A stretch of 64,000 bases of DNA from Symbiodinium natans (lineage: Eukaryota > Sar > Dinophyceae > Suessiales > Symbiodiniaceae), in assembly GCA_905221605.1 (NCBI GenBank), contig CAJNDS010002430.1, positions 351,520 to 415,519 of the forward strand, read 5' to 3'. Below the pieces are notes generated by a model. That model was not told the origin of the DNA and made no database searches. It was given only the letters and a program-made list of their open reading frames with translations. Below, piece after piece: positions 1-10,490 of this stretch (within the stretch, counting starts at the first letter, position 1; every line of letters starts with the position of its first letter). The position numbers and the translations under genes were made by a program.

Positions 1-29
1 TGGCGCACACAACACGAGCATCTCAAGCC

Positions 30-398
30 TTGGCGCCTTGTGTCGAGCACTGGCGTCGCATGTGCCAGCTCCTGATGGGCAAAGCCATGGACGGTTTCGC
101 TGGAGTGCTGCGCCTGTTGTCTGACTCGCAGAAGCTGCACCGTGCAAAGCATGAAGCTGCAAATGCACGTCAGTTTGCCAAGATGCAGGAAGCCATGCAG
201 AAACATGCGGCACACGCCGTGTCAGCACACGAAATGCTGCTCCAGGAATCAAAGCGAACCCTTTCGCACGTGAGGCGTTTCAAAAATCCAATCTTGGCAC
301 CAGATGGTTTGGAAGCTCAATGTGAGCATGCCTTGCAGAAGTGCAGATACATGTTGGAGCAAAGTTTGGTGGCCATACCTCCCGGGGAAAAGCCCTAG
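30..398 (+). CDS. possible partial exon, helical protein fragment
   Basis: An open frame of 122 codons runs from near the left edge to a stop at 396-398. The translation is rich in Ala, Gln, His, Lys and Met, with a pattern that suggests continuous alpha helix (for example QFAKMQEAMQKHAAHAV). I recognise no family. It could be an exon or the 3' part of a gene that begins left of the window; an AG directly precedes the frame (about 27-28). The composition is more like coding sequence than the surrounding telomere-like DNA, but there is no independent proof. The first Met at 30 need not be a true start. Confidence 0.35.
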   Translation: MAPCVEHWRRMCQLLMGKAMDGFAGVLRLLSDSQKLHRAKHEAANARQFAKMQEAMQKHAAHAVSAHEMLLQESKRTLSHVRRFKNPILAPDGLEAQCEHALQKCRYMLEQSLVAIPPGEKP

Positions 399-1309
399 TG
401 CTCCAGCAGCCTCACTGAAGCGTCAACTTCAACTCATGGAAAAAAGAAGGCAACCGCCATCCAGAAGGGTGCCTCTCGGACAGCCACGGCGCAACACAGC
501 ACCGTGAGCCAAAAAGTGACACGGAACAATCCCGCTGGCTGTGACTTGTGTTGGTAGTCGTGCCATCACCTGTCGGGCTTTCCTACTACCTCTCCTACAT
601 GCGCCATCATACGCCACACCCCAGCCGGCTTGAGTCCGAACACGCCGAACAGTGCCGGCAGCGAAGCCGTCCACACCCACACCGATGGGCTGCATGGCTG
701 ACGGGGGTGGCCTTGGCAGGGTGAGCGGACAAGTCATGTCGCGAGAGCTTTGAACTGAGCTGCCGTAGTCAGGGTGCAACTGCTTTCCCAGCTCCCGCAG
801 CTGGCATGCTTGCATTCCTGAAAGTTGGTGAAATGCTCCACCTTCACTGTCCTGGACTCGTCGATGGCTCTTTGGGCTTAGGTTTCGGCTCGGGTGGATC
901 TGCTTTGCAGCTGCGTGCCTGCAGAAACAATGGATGCATGGATTGCTGATTGCAATACGTCTGGCTCGTTGGATTTCTTTCCCGTCCTTGCTCTGGGCCC
1001 TGACAGGTCCCGGACGGTCCCGGTGGTGCAGGTGCGCTTGGGTTCGAACTGCTCATACGCAAAGCTAGGAAAGCGTAGGTCAGTGCAGAATGTACGCCCT
1101 GGGCCACCTTGCTATCCTCCGTGCATGCGATCCCCAGCCTACTTGCAACGTTTCCTTGGCCCCCCTGTCATGAAGTTGGCGTACACCCTAAACCCTAAAC
1201 CTAAACCCTAAACCCCAAACCGTTTGAAACGGCTGAAGGTCGGTCCGCGTGATGTGGTGACAGCCTGGACCGCGCTAGACCCTCTGCTTTTCATGTCTTG
1301 AACTCATGC

Positions 1310-1409
1310 GGGGGTCTACGAAAGCGAGGGGCCTCTAATATAGATCCCAGATAGTAGGATTCCCTTATAACAAGGATCCCAAGAAGGTACTCGAATTTCG
1401 GACACCCTC
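1310..1409. mobile_element. ~100 bp terminal-inverted-repeat element (introner-like family)
   Basis: The left end GGGGGTCTACGAAAGCGAG is an imperfect inverted copy of the right end (CTCGAATTTCGGACACCCTC). The flanks carry a possible 5 bp target duplication, TCATG (about 1304-1308 and 1408-1412). The interior holds no ORF. Size and terminal sequence resemble the intron of the alcohol dehydrogenase gene at 7076-7182 and the elements at 17532 and 22243. This is the most degenerate copy. Confidence 0.5.
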
Positions 1410-1924
1410 ATGTCCCTGCTCATCAAGCGTGCTTTAAGGTGACTTGAAGATGGCCCCTAAGGTCAGACGGGCAAGAAACGGCAGCCACAGCCTGAGCGCA
1501 TCTTGTTGGCTTTGAGTCGGTGGCATGCGGAAACAGGGCTTAGGGTTTGTCGGGGTTTCGGGTTTAGGGTAGGATGAAGCAGGTACAGCACAGGCGGGCA
1601 GAGGAAAATGCACCGCTTGCGCAAGTTGCTCGGAGAGAGTGTGCTTTGATCGGGGCGTGGTCGGCTTGCGGAAGTTGTAAACGGCAACTTATTGTTCTAG
1701 GCTCTAGGCATGGCTTGTTTTCCTCTACTCTCGGTGTTGAGTCTTTCATGCTCTCCGCCTCCTCGCCTCCTTGTCCGGCGTCCCGCCCGGCTTCCTGGCC
1801 TGGTCCGTGGAGTGCCCGCTTCCAAAGAACCCCCAAACAAAGTCACTTCCTGGAGCTCCCACCTCCCACAGAGCAGCCTGCAGAGAGTATCCCAGGAGCG
1901 CCCTAAACCCGCCCTAAGCCCGAA

Positions 1925-2165
1925 ACCCTACACCCCATGGAAGCCCGCGGAGAGTCCCGCCAAACATCCCCGGAGTACACCCCCAGTCCCCACCTGGTAT
2001 CCCGGGAGTGCCCAGCGAGTCCCGCCCAAAATCACTAGAGTGCCCAACCTCTGCAGAGCATCCCCAGAGAATCCCGCAAAGAGTCCCGCCAAGTATCCCT
2101 GCAGTACCCACCCCCAGAACATTCCACAGAGTCCTGCGACCGAAGCCTCCAGCGAAGTATCCTTA
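1925..2165 (+). repeat. degenerate ~45 bp GC-rich minisatellite
   Basis: Several diverged units follow the pattern 'GAGAGTCCCGCCAA.ATCCC..GAGT.C.C.CCC'. The same family, in opposite orientation, lies in an intron of the channel gene at about 25735-26000. In one frame both loci translate to similar Pro-rich peptides (ESPAKYPRS-like), but at the second locus this frame is antisense to the host gene. Confidence 0.65.
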
Positions 2166-2993
2166 TAATACGGCTGCAGGGCGAGGATGGTCGAAGTCGA
2201 TAATTTGTTTGTTGATTTATTTTGGGGTCGCGCCCTTGCTTTTGGTTCCGCTCGCCTGTTCTCGCAGTGTTCTGCTTGGTTTCTAGGTTCTGCTTGTTTA
2301 CAGTATCCACCGCCTCTGCTTGTCTTATGAGTTGTAATCCCGAAGCGCCTTAGGAGCGCCAGTTGCTGCGCAGCTCCACATAAGCCTTAAACCCAAAAGC
2401 CAGCTGCCTTTGCCGGCCTGCATGAGGCTTGACGATGGTGGTGGCGATGGTGTCGCTGTCCCAAGATCTATGTTTTCCTGGGTAGTTCCGAAATTACGGT
2501 CCCGTTTTGGGGTCCGCCCCCTATTTAGTACGGCACCCTGAACACGAAGCTTCCCATGCCCGACCGCGATGTTCGAGTTGACCTGCAGCTCCACAGCAGA
2601 CTGATGGGGAATCTCCGTGCCCAAGATTGTCATCACCATTCTTATGGCAGACCTGAAAGCCCTGAAACACTGCAGTTTCGTGCACGCTGGTGCGAGGTGC
2701 AGCAGTCCCCACGTCGTCTCCAAAAGCTTGAGCCAGCAGGCACAGTCCTTTTGCACGCTTGTGCCTGCCGCAGTATCACGTATGCTCATGAAGCACGAAT
2801 GTGTGCGGTTTTCATACCCCTGGCGAAGAGAAAGTGCGAGCCCACAACATCGCAGTAGACCCCAATGGGTTTTTGCATCAGGAAGCCGGAGTTGCTGAAG
2901 AGTTGCTGGCTTTGCCCCGACAATGCTGTTGCCAGTGCCCGGTCCGGTCCAAGGTGCAGAGATCCGAAACTCAAATCAGGGTTGATCCCTGAT

Positions 2994-3010
2994 CCATTTT
3001 GTACTCATTG
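2994..3010 (+). promoter_or_regulatory. possible relict spliced-leader sequence
   Basis: CCATTTTG followed two bases later by CTCA resembles the 3' half of the dinoflagellate spliced leader (known 3' part: CCATTTTGGCTCAAG). It lies 12-28 bases before the ATG of an intronless gene. Such relics are expected where a trans-spliced mRNA was reverse-transcribed and reinserted. The match is short, so chance is possible. Confidence 0.4.
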
Positions 3011-3021
3011 ACATCTTAGCC

Positions 3022-4296
3022 ATGGCTGCAACTCTCATCGCCACGCCGGGGAGTGAAGAGGAGGCGCAGCGTTCGGAGGGCATTGGCAAGGCAGCTCAGG
3101 GATTGATCGACGTGGAGAGTTCTCAGACAATATTCAAGCTGGAAACCAGCTCAGTGTACGGGAGCGCCTTCGCGTTCCCGCAGATTGCCAGAAGCTCTGG
3201 CTACCGGAGCGTGTTTGTCAGCTTATGGATACGCGCGTACATGGCGTTGGGGCTGAACTACCTGGTGCAGTTTGCACTGGTGATGTTTGTGGGTGAAGCC
3301 ACCCAGATCATGAACCCTCTGGGCGGACAGATGCACCTTTGCGACTTCGGTGCAGATTTAGATGTTTGCGAGGGCCCAGAGGCACCGTTCCTGCCACGGT
3401 GCACCGGTCCTGGGGGAACCCAGTTCTCACCTTCACGGCTCTACGGCTACACGCAGTGGGCCGTGCAGAAGTTCGCCAAACAGGCACTCCTGGATGTGCT
3501 GCCAGACCAGGAAGACCTCATCAATGAGAAGGTTGATCCTGGAGAATATGGGCTGGAAAACCGCAGCTGCCGTTGGCTGTGCTTGCTTCTGTTCGCACTG
3601 TCAGTGAACCACGAGATCCAAGTTTGCTTTCGCATGATTGCCATGTTCTGGTACCTACCAAGTGATCCTGGCAAGTGTGACTGGATCGAGGTCGACAAGC
3701 AGCAACAGGTTAGCTACCGTATTGCAGGCATGCCCATCCATTGGAAGCTCATCACCGGCCTCACAGTTTTGATCCCCAAGGTGACGCTATGTTACTTTGT
3801 TCTCTTGGAGGGCACGACCCTTCTGATGGATACCTCGGGCATCTTGGACACGGTCCTGGGCGCCATGTCTATGGCTTTCATCTTGAATGTCGACGAGATG
3901 CTGCACGATTGCATGATCACCCTAGCTGGCCGGAATGTCATCGATCAGATCCAGCAGGGACTCCCGGATGAACCTGATCCGCCAGGTACTGCAGAAGATG
4001 CTGAAGCTGGTGCAACGTATCATGCCAAAGGCCCCAAGTTCTTCGATCTCTTGAGGCAGGTGGTCCCACTGCGCCTCCTGTTGACCCTCGTTGTTATGGC
4101 CGTCTTCGTCGATAGGTATTACCAGTTCAAGTGCGTCTACAAGGAGGAACTGGGCATGTGGGTCTCAAAAGACATGTACCTCCCGACCAGAGCTTCCTAC
4201 TCGCTCACAGATTTCTTGTTCAACGGCATCTTCCAGACCGTGGAGAGAAGCTCTGAGCCCTTCTGGACAATGCCCACGCCGTCCCTTCTCAAGTAA
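3022..4296 (+). CDS. intronless multi-pass membrane protein, unrecognised family
   Basis: A single uninterrupted frame of 424 codons. The N-terminal ~70 residues are soluble and acidic. Hydrophobic segments follow at about residues 73-93, 183-212 (long, possibly two passes), 242-267, 273-290 and 350-370, with a Cys-containing polar loop (residues ~105-135) between the first two. The segment ending FILNVDEML at ~285-293 places an acidic motif at the end of a membrane helix, a pattern I associate only loosely with uncharacterised algal membrane proteins. The chosen start is the first Met; the context ccATGG fits eukaryotic initiation. A possible spliced-leader relic lies just upstream and there are no introns, which together suggest an origin by mRNA retroposition. 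Function is unknown; a transporter or channel-like role is only a guess. Confidence 0.85.
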   Translation: MAATLIATPGSEEEAQRSEGIGKAAQGLIDVESSQTIFKLETSSVYGSAFAFPQIARSSGYRSVFVSLWIRAYMALGLNYLVQFALVMFVGEATQIMNPLGGQMHLCDFGADLDVCEGPEAPFLPRCTGPGGTQFSPSRLYGYTQWAVQKFAKQALLDVLPDQEDLINEKVDPGEYGLENRSCRWLCLLLFALSVNHEIQVCFRMIAMFWYLPSDPGKCDWIEVDKQQQVSYRIAGMPIHWKLITGLTVLIPKVTLCYFVLLEGTTLLMDTSGILDTVLGAMSMAFILNVDEMLHDCMITLAGRNVIDQIQQGLPDEPDPPGTAEDAEAGATYHAKGPKFFDLLRQVVPLRLLLTLVVMAVFVDRYYQFKCVYKEELGMWVSKDMYLPTRASYSLTDFLFNGIFQTVERSSEPFWTMPTPSLLK

Positions 4297-6823
4297 CCCC
4301 TGCTTTAGTATGAATGTCCCTGGTTGCAGTTGGCGGAGCCAGCATGTCATTGAGCTCTCTTTCGATCATGTGCGTTTACAAGGCTCCTCCTTCTCTTGGG
4401 ACTGCAATGCTCTTCTTCGACATCAGACATAAGCTGAGCCTACCAGTGTCTGAAAGACAACTGGAAGCCAACTTTTGAATCAGACTTCTGCAATGCAGTT
4501 GGCTTGCAGGAGGTGTTAGGCGGTGATCCTTGGCATCCTTGAGGGCATGCACAGCGTCCACCGAATTTTGAATAAGATGCTTTTTTTTTGGAAGCCGTTG
4601 GAGCTCCCTGGCTCCAAGTCGCATATCCTGGCAAGACCAGTAGCCCTTTCGCCCGCCTGTTGTGTTATGACATTCTTTGTTTACTTTGACTGTCATGTTT
4701 TTCTATTATCATCCGAGTCATCTAGTCATACGATCACATCAGTACACAATATTACTACGAGCCCCAGCTCTGGCAACTCTCTGCCAAGAAGCCCAAGCGC
4801 GCGCTGCGTGCAATGGCCTTTGGTGGCCTTTGGCAACTTCCTTTGGGAATACGGCACCATAGACTCCACAGGGAGAGTGCAGAGACGATGAAAAAACATC
4901 CAGGTCCGGCTGTAGTCATTCTGGGTGGTGTTGAACTCATGTCAGTAGGTCGATCTGCAAGCCGCAAGCCGAAAGTCTTCGCTGCTCCGGTTCAGGTGTG
5001 GTCAGCATGGCATCCCTGGATGTTGCGCAGATCTGTTGAAGGAGGTTTGGTCGAAGGACGGGCATGCTGAAATACATATATATATATATACACATGTTTA
5101 TTGAGTTGCCTTAACCTTCTTATGTTGTACTTTCCTCCACCATACTATACCTTAGTAGGACCACCACCGCCGCCACCACCACCACCAGCATCATCATCAT
5201 CGCCGCCGCCGCCACCACCTCCACCACCAAAAAATGACAAAGTGGGGCCTGCATTAAAAGAATTCCCCCCCTCTTCCCGCCGTCCCAATGAAATCTGGGT
5301 TTCGGGTTTTTCGTTTGGGGCGAATCTCCCCGGGACCCGCCAAACAAACTTTTGGTCGGGAGCCTGGGCTAGGCCCTTAAGCCCTGAAACCTTTGAGACC
5401 CCCCAAAAACCCCAAGCCGACACCCGAAGCTTGGACGGCTGAAAGGCCTGAAGCTTTCCAGCCTTCCTGGAGGCTGAAGCCACGGCCTTCTGAAACCTTT
5501 AGGGGCCTTGGCAACCTGAAGTTTTCCGAAGGGCAGCTGCGCCCGTGGCAGGTTTTAGGCTACAATGACAAAGAGAAATGCGTTACAAAGACAAGCCCGT
5601 TGTGTGTAAACATGACAAGCAGTTGGTTCTTGTGGAATTGCCTCACGGCCACTAAGGTCATTCCAATGTGTCAAGGGCCTACTAGGGCCTGTCAGACTTC
5701 CCAAGCCGTAAATAGACGAGGCAGCTGCCAGGGAAGCTAGACTGTTTGCTCTCCAAGGTCTCCAGGGCCTACTAGGGTCTCTCAGACAGGCCAAGCCACA
5801 AACAGACCAGGGACTTCTCGCCCAGAAGCTTCCTTATCCTTTTTCGTCTCAGACAGGCCAAGCCGTAAACAGACTAGGGGGCTGCTCGACCCTTAAAGGC
5901 CCTTTGCATACTAGGGCCTCTCAGAGGCCTGTCAGACAGGCCAAGGCGGTTGCGGCTCCTGTGTTTGCTGAAAACAAGCGAGCTTACTGCCTGTCATGTT
6001 CGTCGTAAAGTTCCAAACTGCACCCCCCTGACGTGGTTACAACCTATTCTTGTTTTCCTGCTGGAAGCCAAGGCCCATAAAGCTTGAGACCTTCGTGGCC
6101 TTGCCGGCAATCTTAAACCCTAAGCCCCTAAACCAGTAAGGCCCGAAGCTTTCCTTCATGGCTTGACCTACGCAAACCTACTACATCGAATCGGGTTGGC
6201 CCATGGGCTACCTTGTTTGAATCTGGAGCCTCCTTATGGCCACCCTAAACCCTAAACCCTAAACCCTAGAACCCCTGGATCCAGGACGAAAGCCATCCCG
6301 AGGACGCCCAACAGTGAAAGCAACAGCCGTGCTGAAAAATGGGCCCGGACCTGGTGGTTTTGAAAGGGCTTGCAGGCTTTGTTTGCAGGGTTTAGATGGT
6401 TGATATAGAGGTTTTCGATGGCAGGGCTTCTGGATTCGAGGGAGTCTTTCAGACCGTGTACAGGTTTAGAGGGTTGAAGTTTCTGTCCGGCTGCTGGTAG
6501 GGTTTACAGAGCGTAGAGGGTCAGAGGCCAGAGGGTTGAAGGGGTATTTTCATAGAGCTTGCAGTGTTCATAGGGTCGAAGGTCTTTTGATAGAGAGGTT
6601 TTTCGGGTAGGGCCGGTGGTTGTGAGTGCTGTGTCTCTGTACTCCTCCACCTGCAGAGCGTTTCTGCGCGTACAAGATGTGCGACACGCATCTAACTGTA
6701 TCTATCTGTGGTCCGATGCAGTCGTGTGCAAAGATGCTGACATGTACTTGCAATTCCTTGCAACCCCTTTGCCGGCTCGAGCTTTTGCTTCACGGTTCCG
6801 CTCTCCTGGGCTCCTCACAGAAC
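4297..6823. other. intergenic: microsatellites, poly-proline-like triplets, local repeats
   Basis: Contents: a short (TA)n near 5078-5092; a CCA/CCG trinucleotide tract at about 5160-5228 that creates artificial poly-Pro and poly-Gly frames; several degenerate copies of a GGCCTACTAGGGCC...CAGACAGGCCAAGCC unit at about 5677-5950; a short CCCTAAA run at 6243-6270; and a diffuse G/T-rich telomere-like stretch at 6370-6620. No convincing gene. Confidence 0.5.
5677..5950 (+). repeat. degenerate local repeat (GGCCTACTAGGGCC...GACAGGCCAAGCC)
   Basis: At least three or four diverged, irregularly spaced copies of two linked motifs are visible: 'ctactaggg(c/t)ct' and 'cagacaggccaagcc(g/a)(t/c)aaacagac'. 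Spacing is roughly 70-110 bases. No coding signal. Confidence 0.6.
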
Positions 6824-8322
6824 ATGGACGCTGTTTACGCCAGGACCGCGAGCCAGGAGTTGGCGAACGCGATCAGCGAAGACCTCGCGGGGCACACGAC
6901 TCAGGGTGCCCATGGCCTAAACTACCACCACAAGAGTCCGGGGGACGAAGGTACGACCTTCTTCATGCCCAGCAAGTCCCTGCTCGGCGAGGGGGCGTTG
7001 CGTGGCGCAGTGCAGCAGATCAAGGCGCTCGGGCACAAGAAGGCCTTGATTGTTACCGATGCGGTGCTGGTCAAGGTGGGGGGTTGCCGAAATAAGGGGT
7101 AGCTTATTGGGGTCCTTATTGTAAGGGGATCCTACTATTGGGGTGTCTACATTGGGGGTCCCTCATTTTCGTAAACCCCCAGGTGGGCGCTGTCAAGGCG
7201 GCGACGGACGTGCTCACAGAGGCTGGCATCGCCTTCGCGATCTACGATGGCTGCCAGCCAAATCCAACAGTCAGTCAGGTGGAAGATGGTCTGAAGCTGG
7301 TCAAGCAGGAAAACTGTGATTTCGTTCTCTCGTTCGGAGGTGGTTCTCCACATGACTGTGCAAAGGCCATTGCCATAACAGCCACGAATGGAGGGGACAT
7401 TCGGGCCATGGAGGGTGTTGACAAGAGCACCAAGCCGATGTTAACCATGGTCGCTGTGAACACTACCGCAGGCACCGGAGCAGAAATGACGCGCTTCTGC
7501 ATCATCACCGATGAAGTGCGGCATGTGAAAATGGCAATTGTGGACTGGCGGGTTACGCCCACCTTGGCGGTCAACGACCCGAAAACCATGATTGGCATGC
7601 CCAAGTCCTTGACTGCTGCTACGGGAATGGATGCCCTCACACATGCCATCGAGGCCTACGTCAGCACCATATCGAACCCGGTGACTGATGCATGCGCCCT
7701 GCATGCCATGAAGCTCATCAGCGCATACCTGCCCGCTGCAGTGGAGGATGGTAAGGACTTGAAGGCCCGTGACATGATGGCGTATGCAGAGTTCCTTGCC
7801 GGCATGGCCTTCAATTCAGCAAGCTTGGGCTACGTGCATGCAATGGCACACCAGCTAGGTGGCATGTACAACCTGCCGCACGGGGTCTGCAATGCCATTC
7901 TGCTTGGACCCGTGCAGGAGTACAATGCCAAGTACGTCCCACACCTCTTCATTGACATCGCCGGAGCCCTAGGCTTCTCGGTCGGAGAAGACAAGGATCT
8001 GGCGGTCAAGAAGGTCTTGAAGGCCATCAAGGACCTGAAGAACAGGGTCGGCATCCCCAAGAATCTCAAGGCCTTCAAGGAGGTGAAGGTTGAGCACTTC
8101 CCCGCCTTGGCGGACAACGCCATGAAAGATGCCTGTGGCCTTACGAACCCACATCAGCCCACGAAGGACGAGGTCATCGCCCTGTTTCAAGCTGCATACG
8201 ACCAAGAGGACGACGAGGCCGATGAGTTGGAGATGCTTCAGAAGCAGCTCTCAGCAGCGGCAGCGCGCTGCAAGGACGTGGCTGCTCTCAAGAAGGCCAT
8301 GTGCGAGCTTTACACAAAATAG
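6824..8322 (+). CDS. iron-containing alcohol dehydrogenase (two exons)
   Basis: Exons 6824-7075 and 7183-8322 join in phase 0 to give 463 residues. This is a group III Fe-dependent alcohol dehydrogenase, an NAD(P)-dependent enzyme interconverting alcohols and aldehydes, of the lactaldehyde reductase (FucO)/AdhB type. The dinucleotide-binding motif GGGSPHD lies at residues ~136-142. The metal ligands are all present with family spacing: Asp234 and His238 ([11 protein letters not shown]), His303 and His317 ([16 protein letters not shown]). Family members have about 380-390 residues; this one has an N-terminal extension of roughly 50 residues and a charged, probably helical C-terminal tail of ~40 residues. 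The start is the Met at 6824; an in-frame upstream extension to 6626 exists but looks non-coding. The intron (7076-7182, GT-AG) is an inverted-repeat element, described separately. Whether the product is cytosolic or targeted cannot be read with confidence. Confidence 0.93.
7076..7182 (+). mobile_element. introner-like element forming the only intron of the alcohol dehydrogenase gene
   Basis: The 107 bp intron begins GTGGGGGGTTGCCGAAATAAG and ends CATTTTCGTAAACCCCCAG. Its two ends are imperfect inverted repeats (GGGGGTTgcCGAAAtaaGGG against GGGGGTTtaCGAAAatgaGGG). AGGTGGG occurs at both exon-intron junctions, like a target duplication that supplied AG|GT at both sides. Joining AAG to GTG restores an uninterrupted enzyme (..[12 protein letters not shown]..), which matches the family. 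Confidence 0.75.
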
Positions 8323-10102
8323 TTTCGTAGGCCTTCGACCTACAACGAGGGGTGCACAGTTCGACCGCGGAAGGAGCCAAGAAATTGTGATCAGTTTTAT
8401 CATGTTCTAGCCTTCCACTACGCTATTCTATTCTGTTTTTCTAATGTTTTCTACGATGATAGATTCTATTCCATTCTGGTTCTATTCTATTCTAATCTAT
8501 TCTTTTCTCTTCTTAATTCTACGTAATTCTAATTCTAATTCTAATTCTGATTCTGATTCTAATTCTATTCTACTTTATTCTATTGTGCTGTATTATACTT
8601 TCCATAATGCAATATGATATTATGTTTTCATTATAGCATGATATTGCACAGAATATTGGTATCATATCATACATTTTCTATATCATAGACCTTACGAAGC
8701 GTCAGCTTGCACGAAGACCTTGAGGCAATCGATCATTTCCTGGGCTTATAAGAGTTCATTGGGCCAGGGGCGGTAGTTTGTTATTTCCATTTTTAACTGT
8801 CTGACCTTTTCGAGGAGTTCTTGGTTTGTGTCTGGGTTGCAGTGTCGTCAGCCATGGAGCTCGGCTGGAACGTGCTTCTCGCAGACTTGGGGCCTCGCAA
8901 CAACCCCTATAGCCCCTGCCTTCGCTGCTCCGCTGGGATGCCCTGGAGACTTCTTTGAGATGTTCGGAGGCTCGGTGACTCGGGATGTCGCAGTCTTGGG
9001 GAGCAAGGGGTGGCACTTCGGGTAAGCTTGCAGATGTTCAGAGTTGAGCCACAGTGACCTTGTAGCATCGTGCTGGCGCGCGTTTTTTTTTTTCTCGGTT
9101 TAGCTGCATGGCCTCACAGGGGTTCTGGTGCGTTGGAGCAGCATTTTTAGGCTTTCCGACCTGTGCTTGTGGCTTTGGGCTTCGGGCGTCGTTGCCGATG
9201 AAGCTCAAGGTTTGCCTTGGGGCCTTAGGGCTTATGCGGGGAAAGTTACGCGCTTAGGGTTTAGGTAAACCCTAAACCCTGAACCCCACCCTTGACTGTT
9301 CAGATTCCGTTGAACGTTGGAATGCTGTTTGGCGCACACCCAGGTCCCCCAACATCCTGTTCTCATTGCGTGTGTGTTTTCATGCAGAGACCGTCGATTT
9401 CTCCACTCAGTGCCGTTCCGTCTGCTTGCAAGAATAGGGGTGCAGTGGTTTTGGAGCCAGAGTGAGCTCCCTAAAGGCCTTATAAGTAACTTACAAACCC
9501 TGAGCCCTAAACCTTTTGACCGGCCTCAAGTCCCTGGCCCTACAAGCCCTGAGACCCTAAACGCTAAACCCTAAACCCAAAACCCCCCCAGCCTGGCCCC
9601 TAGAGTCCAAAACCTCTAAGCCAAACAAGCCTCGAAGCAAACCCCCCCAAAAGCCCCTGACCTATATGAGTTTAGGGTTTAGGGTTTAGGGGTTTAGGGT
9701 GACCTGTCTGAGCTGGCTCGGTTTCACGGCTTCATGCTCGCTGCCAGGAGTCTAAACCTAAACCCCAAGCCCCTAAGACCAGAAAGGGCAGAGTCCAGCG
9801 GAGCCTAAACCGAAACCCTATGCCCCCTAAACCCGCAAGGTCAGACTCCAGCCCACAAAGTCCCACCCCCTGAAGCGCTTATCCTTAAACCTTGCTGAAA
9901 GGCCCCCTTAAACCCTGCAACGCCCTGGAGTCGCCTAAGCCCAAAACCCCTAAACTATACAACCTCTGGATGCAGGACGAAAGTCATCCTACGGACGCCT
10001 GACAGTGAGAGCAGAAAGCGCTGTGGGAATCGGCCTTGAAAGGGCTGGCGGGCTTTCGAGCGTTGACGCGGTGGAAGGGCTTTTCGGGGTTTCGTTCTAG
10101 GG
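8323..10102. other. intergenic: TTCTA-rich tract, telomere-like repeats
   Basis: About 8405-8690 is AT-rich, built from ATTCTATTCTA and AATTCTAATTCT short repeats. At 9258-9285, 9545-9585, 9668-9705 and 9800-9960 lie degenerate CCCTAAA or TTTAGGG runs that switch strand near 9600-9670. A small open frame at 8828-9025 has no recognisable relatives. Confidence 0.5.
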
Positions 10103-10167
10103 TTATCCCCAGCGGGCTGCAAAGCATTGCCATGATGCAGAAGATCCGATTGTGCAGCATTCAGATG
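10103..10167 (+). pseudogene. 3' remnant of a fourth copy of the tandem secreted-protein gene
   Basis: This stretch (ATCCCCAGCGGGCTGCAAAG ... CAGCATTCAGATGA) aligns with the last codons of the three downstream genes, but with about 20 bases missing and substitutions. It is followed by the same downstream spacer motif (cagtccagccggatt...acagcattcagacga). It marks the left end of the tandem array as an eroded copy. Confidence 0.7.
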
Positions 10168-10438
10168 AGATACAGTAGGATTTAAGTTTATCCAGTCCAG
10201 CCGGATTATGATTGTACAGCATTCAGACGACATACTGAGTGGCTTTTGGCAGCCCATTTGTCGCAAGTGGGCTTCCCGTCTTCGCATGAGCCGGCGAGAC
10301 GGCAAACTGGTGCACCAGACCACCAACGAACCTCTTGAGAACATTTTACCCTCATAGAAAAGCAGCTGCAAGCGGGCTTTCATGTGCATGTTGAGTTGGA
10401 TCGTGCTTGCACACACTATCCTGAAGGCCTTGTTTGCA

Positions 10439-10455
10439 AGCTGTTTTGGCTAGCG
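10439..10455 (+). promoter_or_regulatory. candidate trans-splice/leader-relic region before gene copy 1
   Basis: AGCTGTTTTGGCTAGCG lies 36 bases before the ATG and resembles the 3' part of the dinoflagellate spliced leader (AGCCATTTTGGCTCAAG); the equivalent sequence in copies 2 and 3 matches at 13 of 17 positions. In those copies it also contains CTAAC, a plausible branch-point sequence, followed by GGGGCAG, a plausible AG acceptor for spliced-leader addition. The equivalents are at 12277-12293 and 14126-14142. Confidence 0.35.
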
Positions 10456-10490
10456 GGGCAGTTGGCAGTTGGCAGTTGGCAGTTAGCGCC

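Larger units (their letters stand above)
399..3021. other. non-coding stretch with repeats, no convincing gene
   Basis: Apart from an inverted-repeat element (1310-1409) and a minisatellite (about 1925-2165), which are listed separately, I see short runs of CCCTAAA-like sequence (near 1190-1215 and 1555-1570) and several open frames of 60-150 codons on both strands that overlap each other and match nothing I know. The frames at 2325-2789 (-) and 2556-2898 (+) oppose each other and neither is convincing. Confidence 0.5.

Noticed and set aside
5120-5483. Poly-Pro and poly-Gly proteins
   Set aside because: Created by a CCA/CCG trinucleotide tract.
8845-8895. Frame reading MELGWNVLLADL, reminiscent of a sugar-nucleotide transferase motif
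   Set aside because: The stretch is too short and lacks the acidic DxD-type motif; no adjoining exon was found.
10434-10490. Upstream in-frame Met for array copy 1
   Set aside because: It adds a stretch absent in copies 2 and 3 and would bury the signal peptide; the Met at 10491 is common to all.
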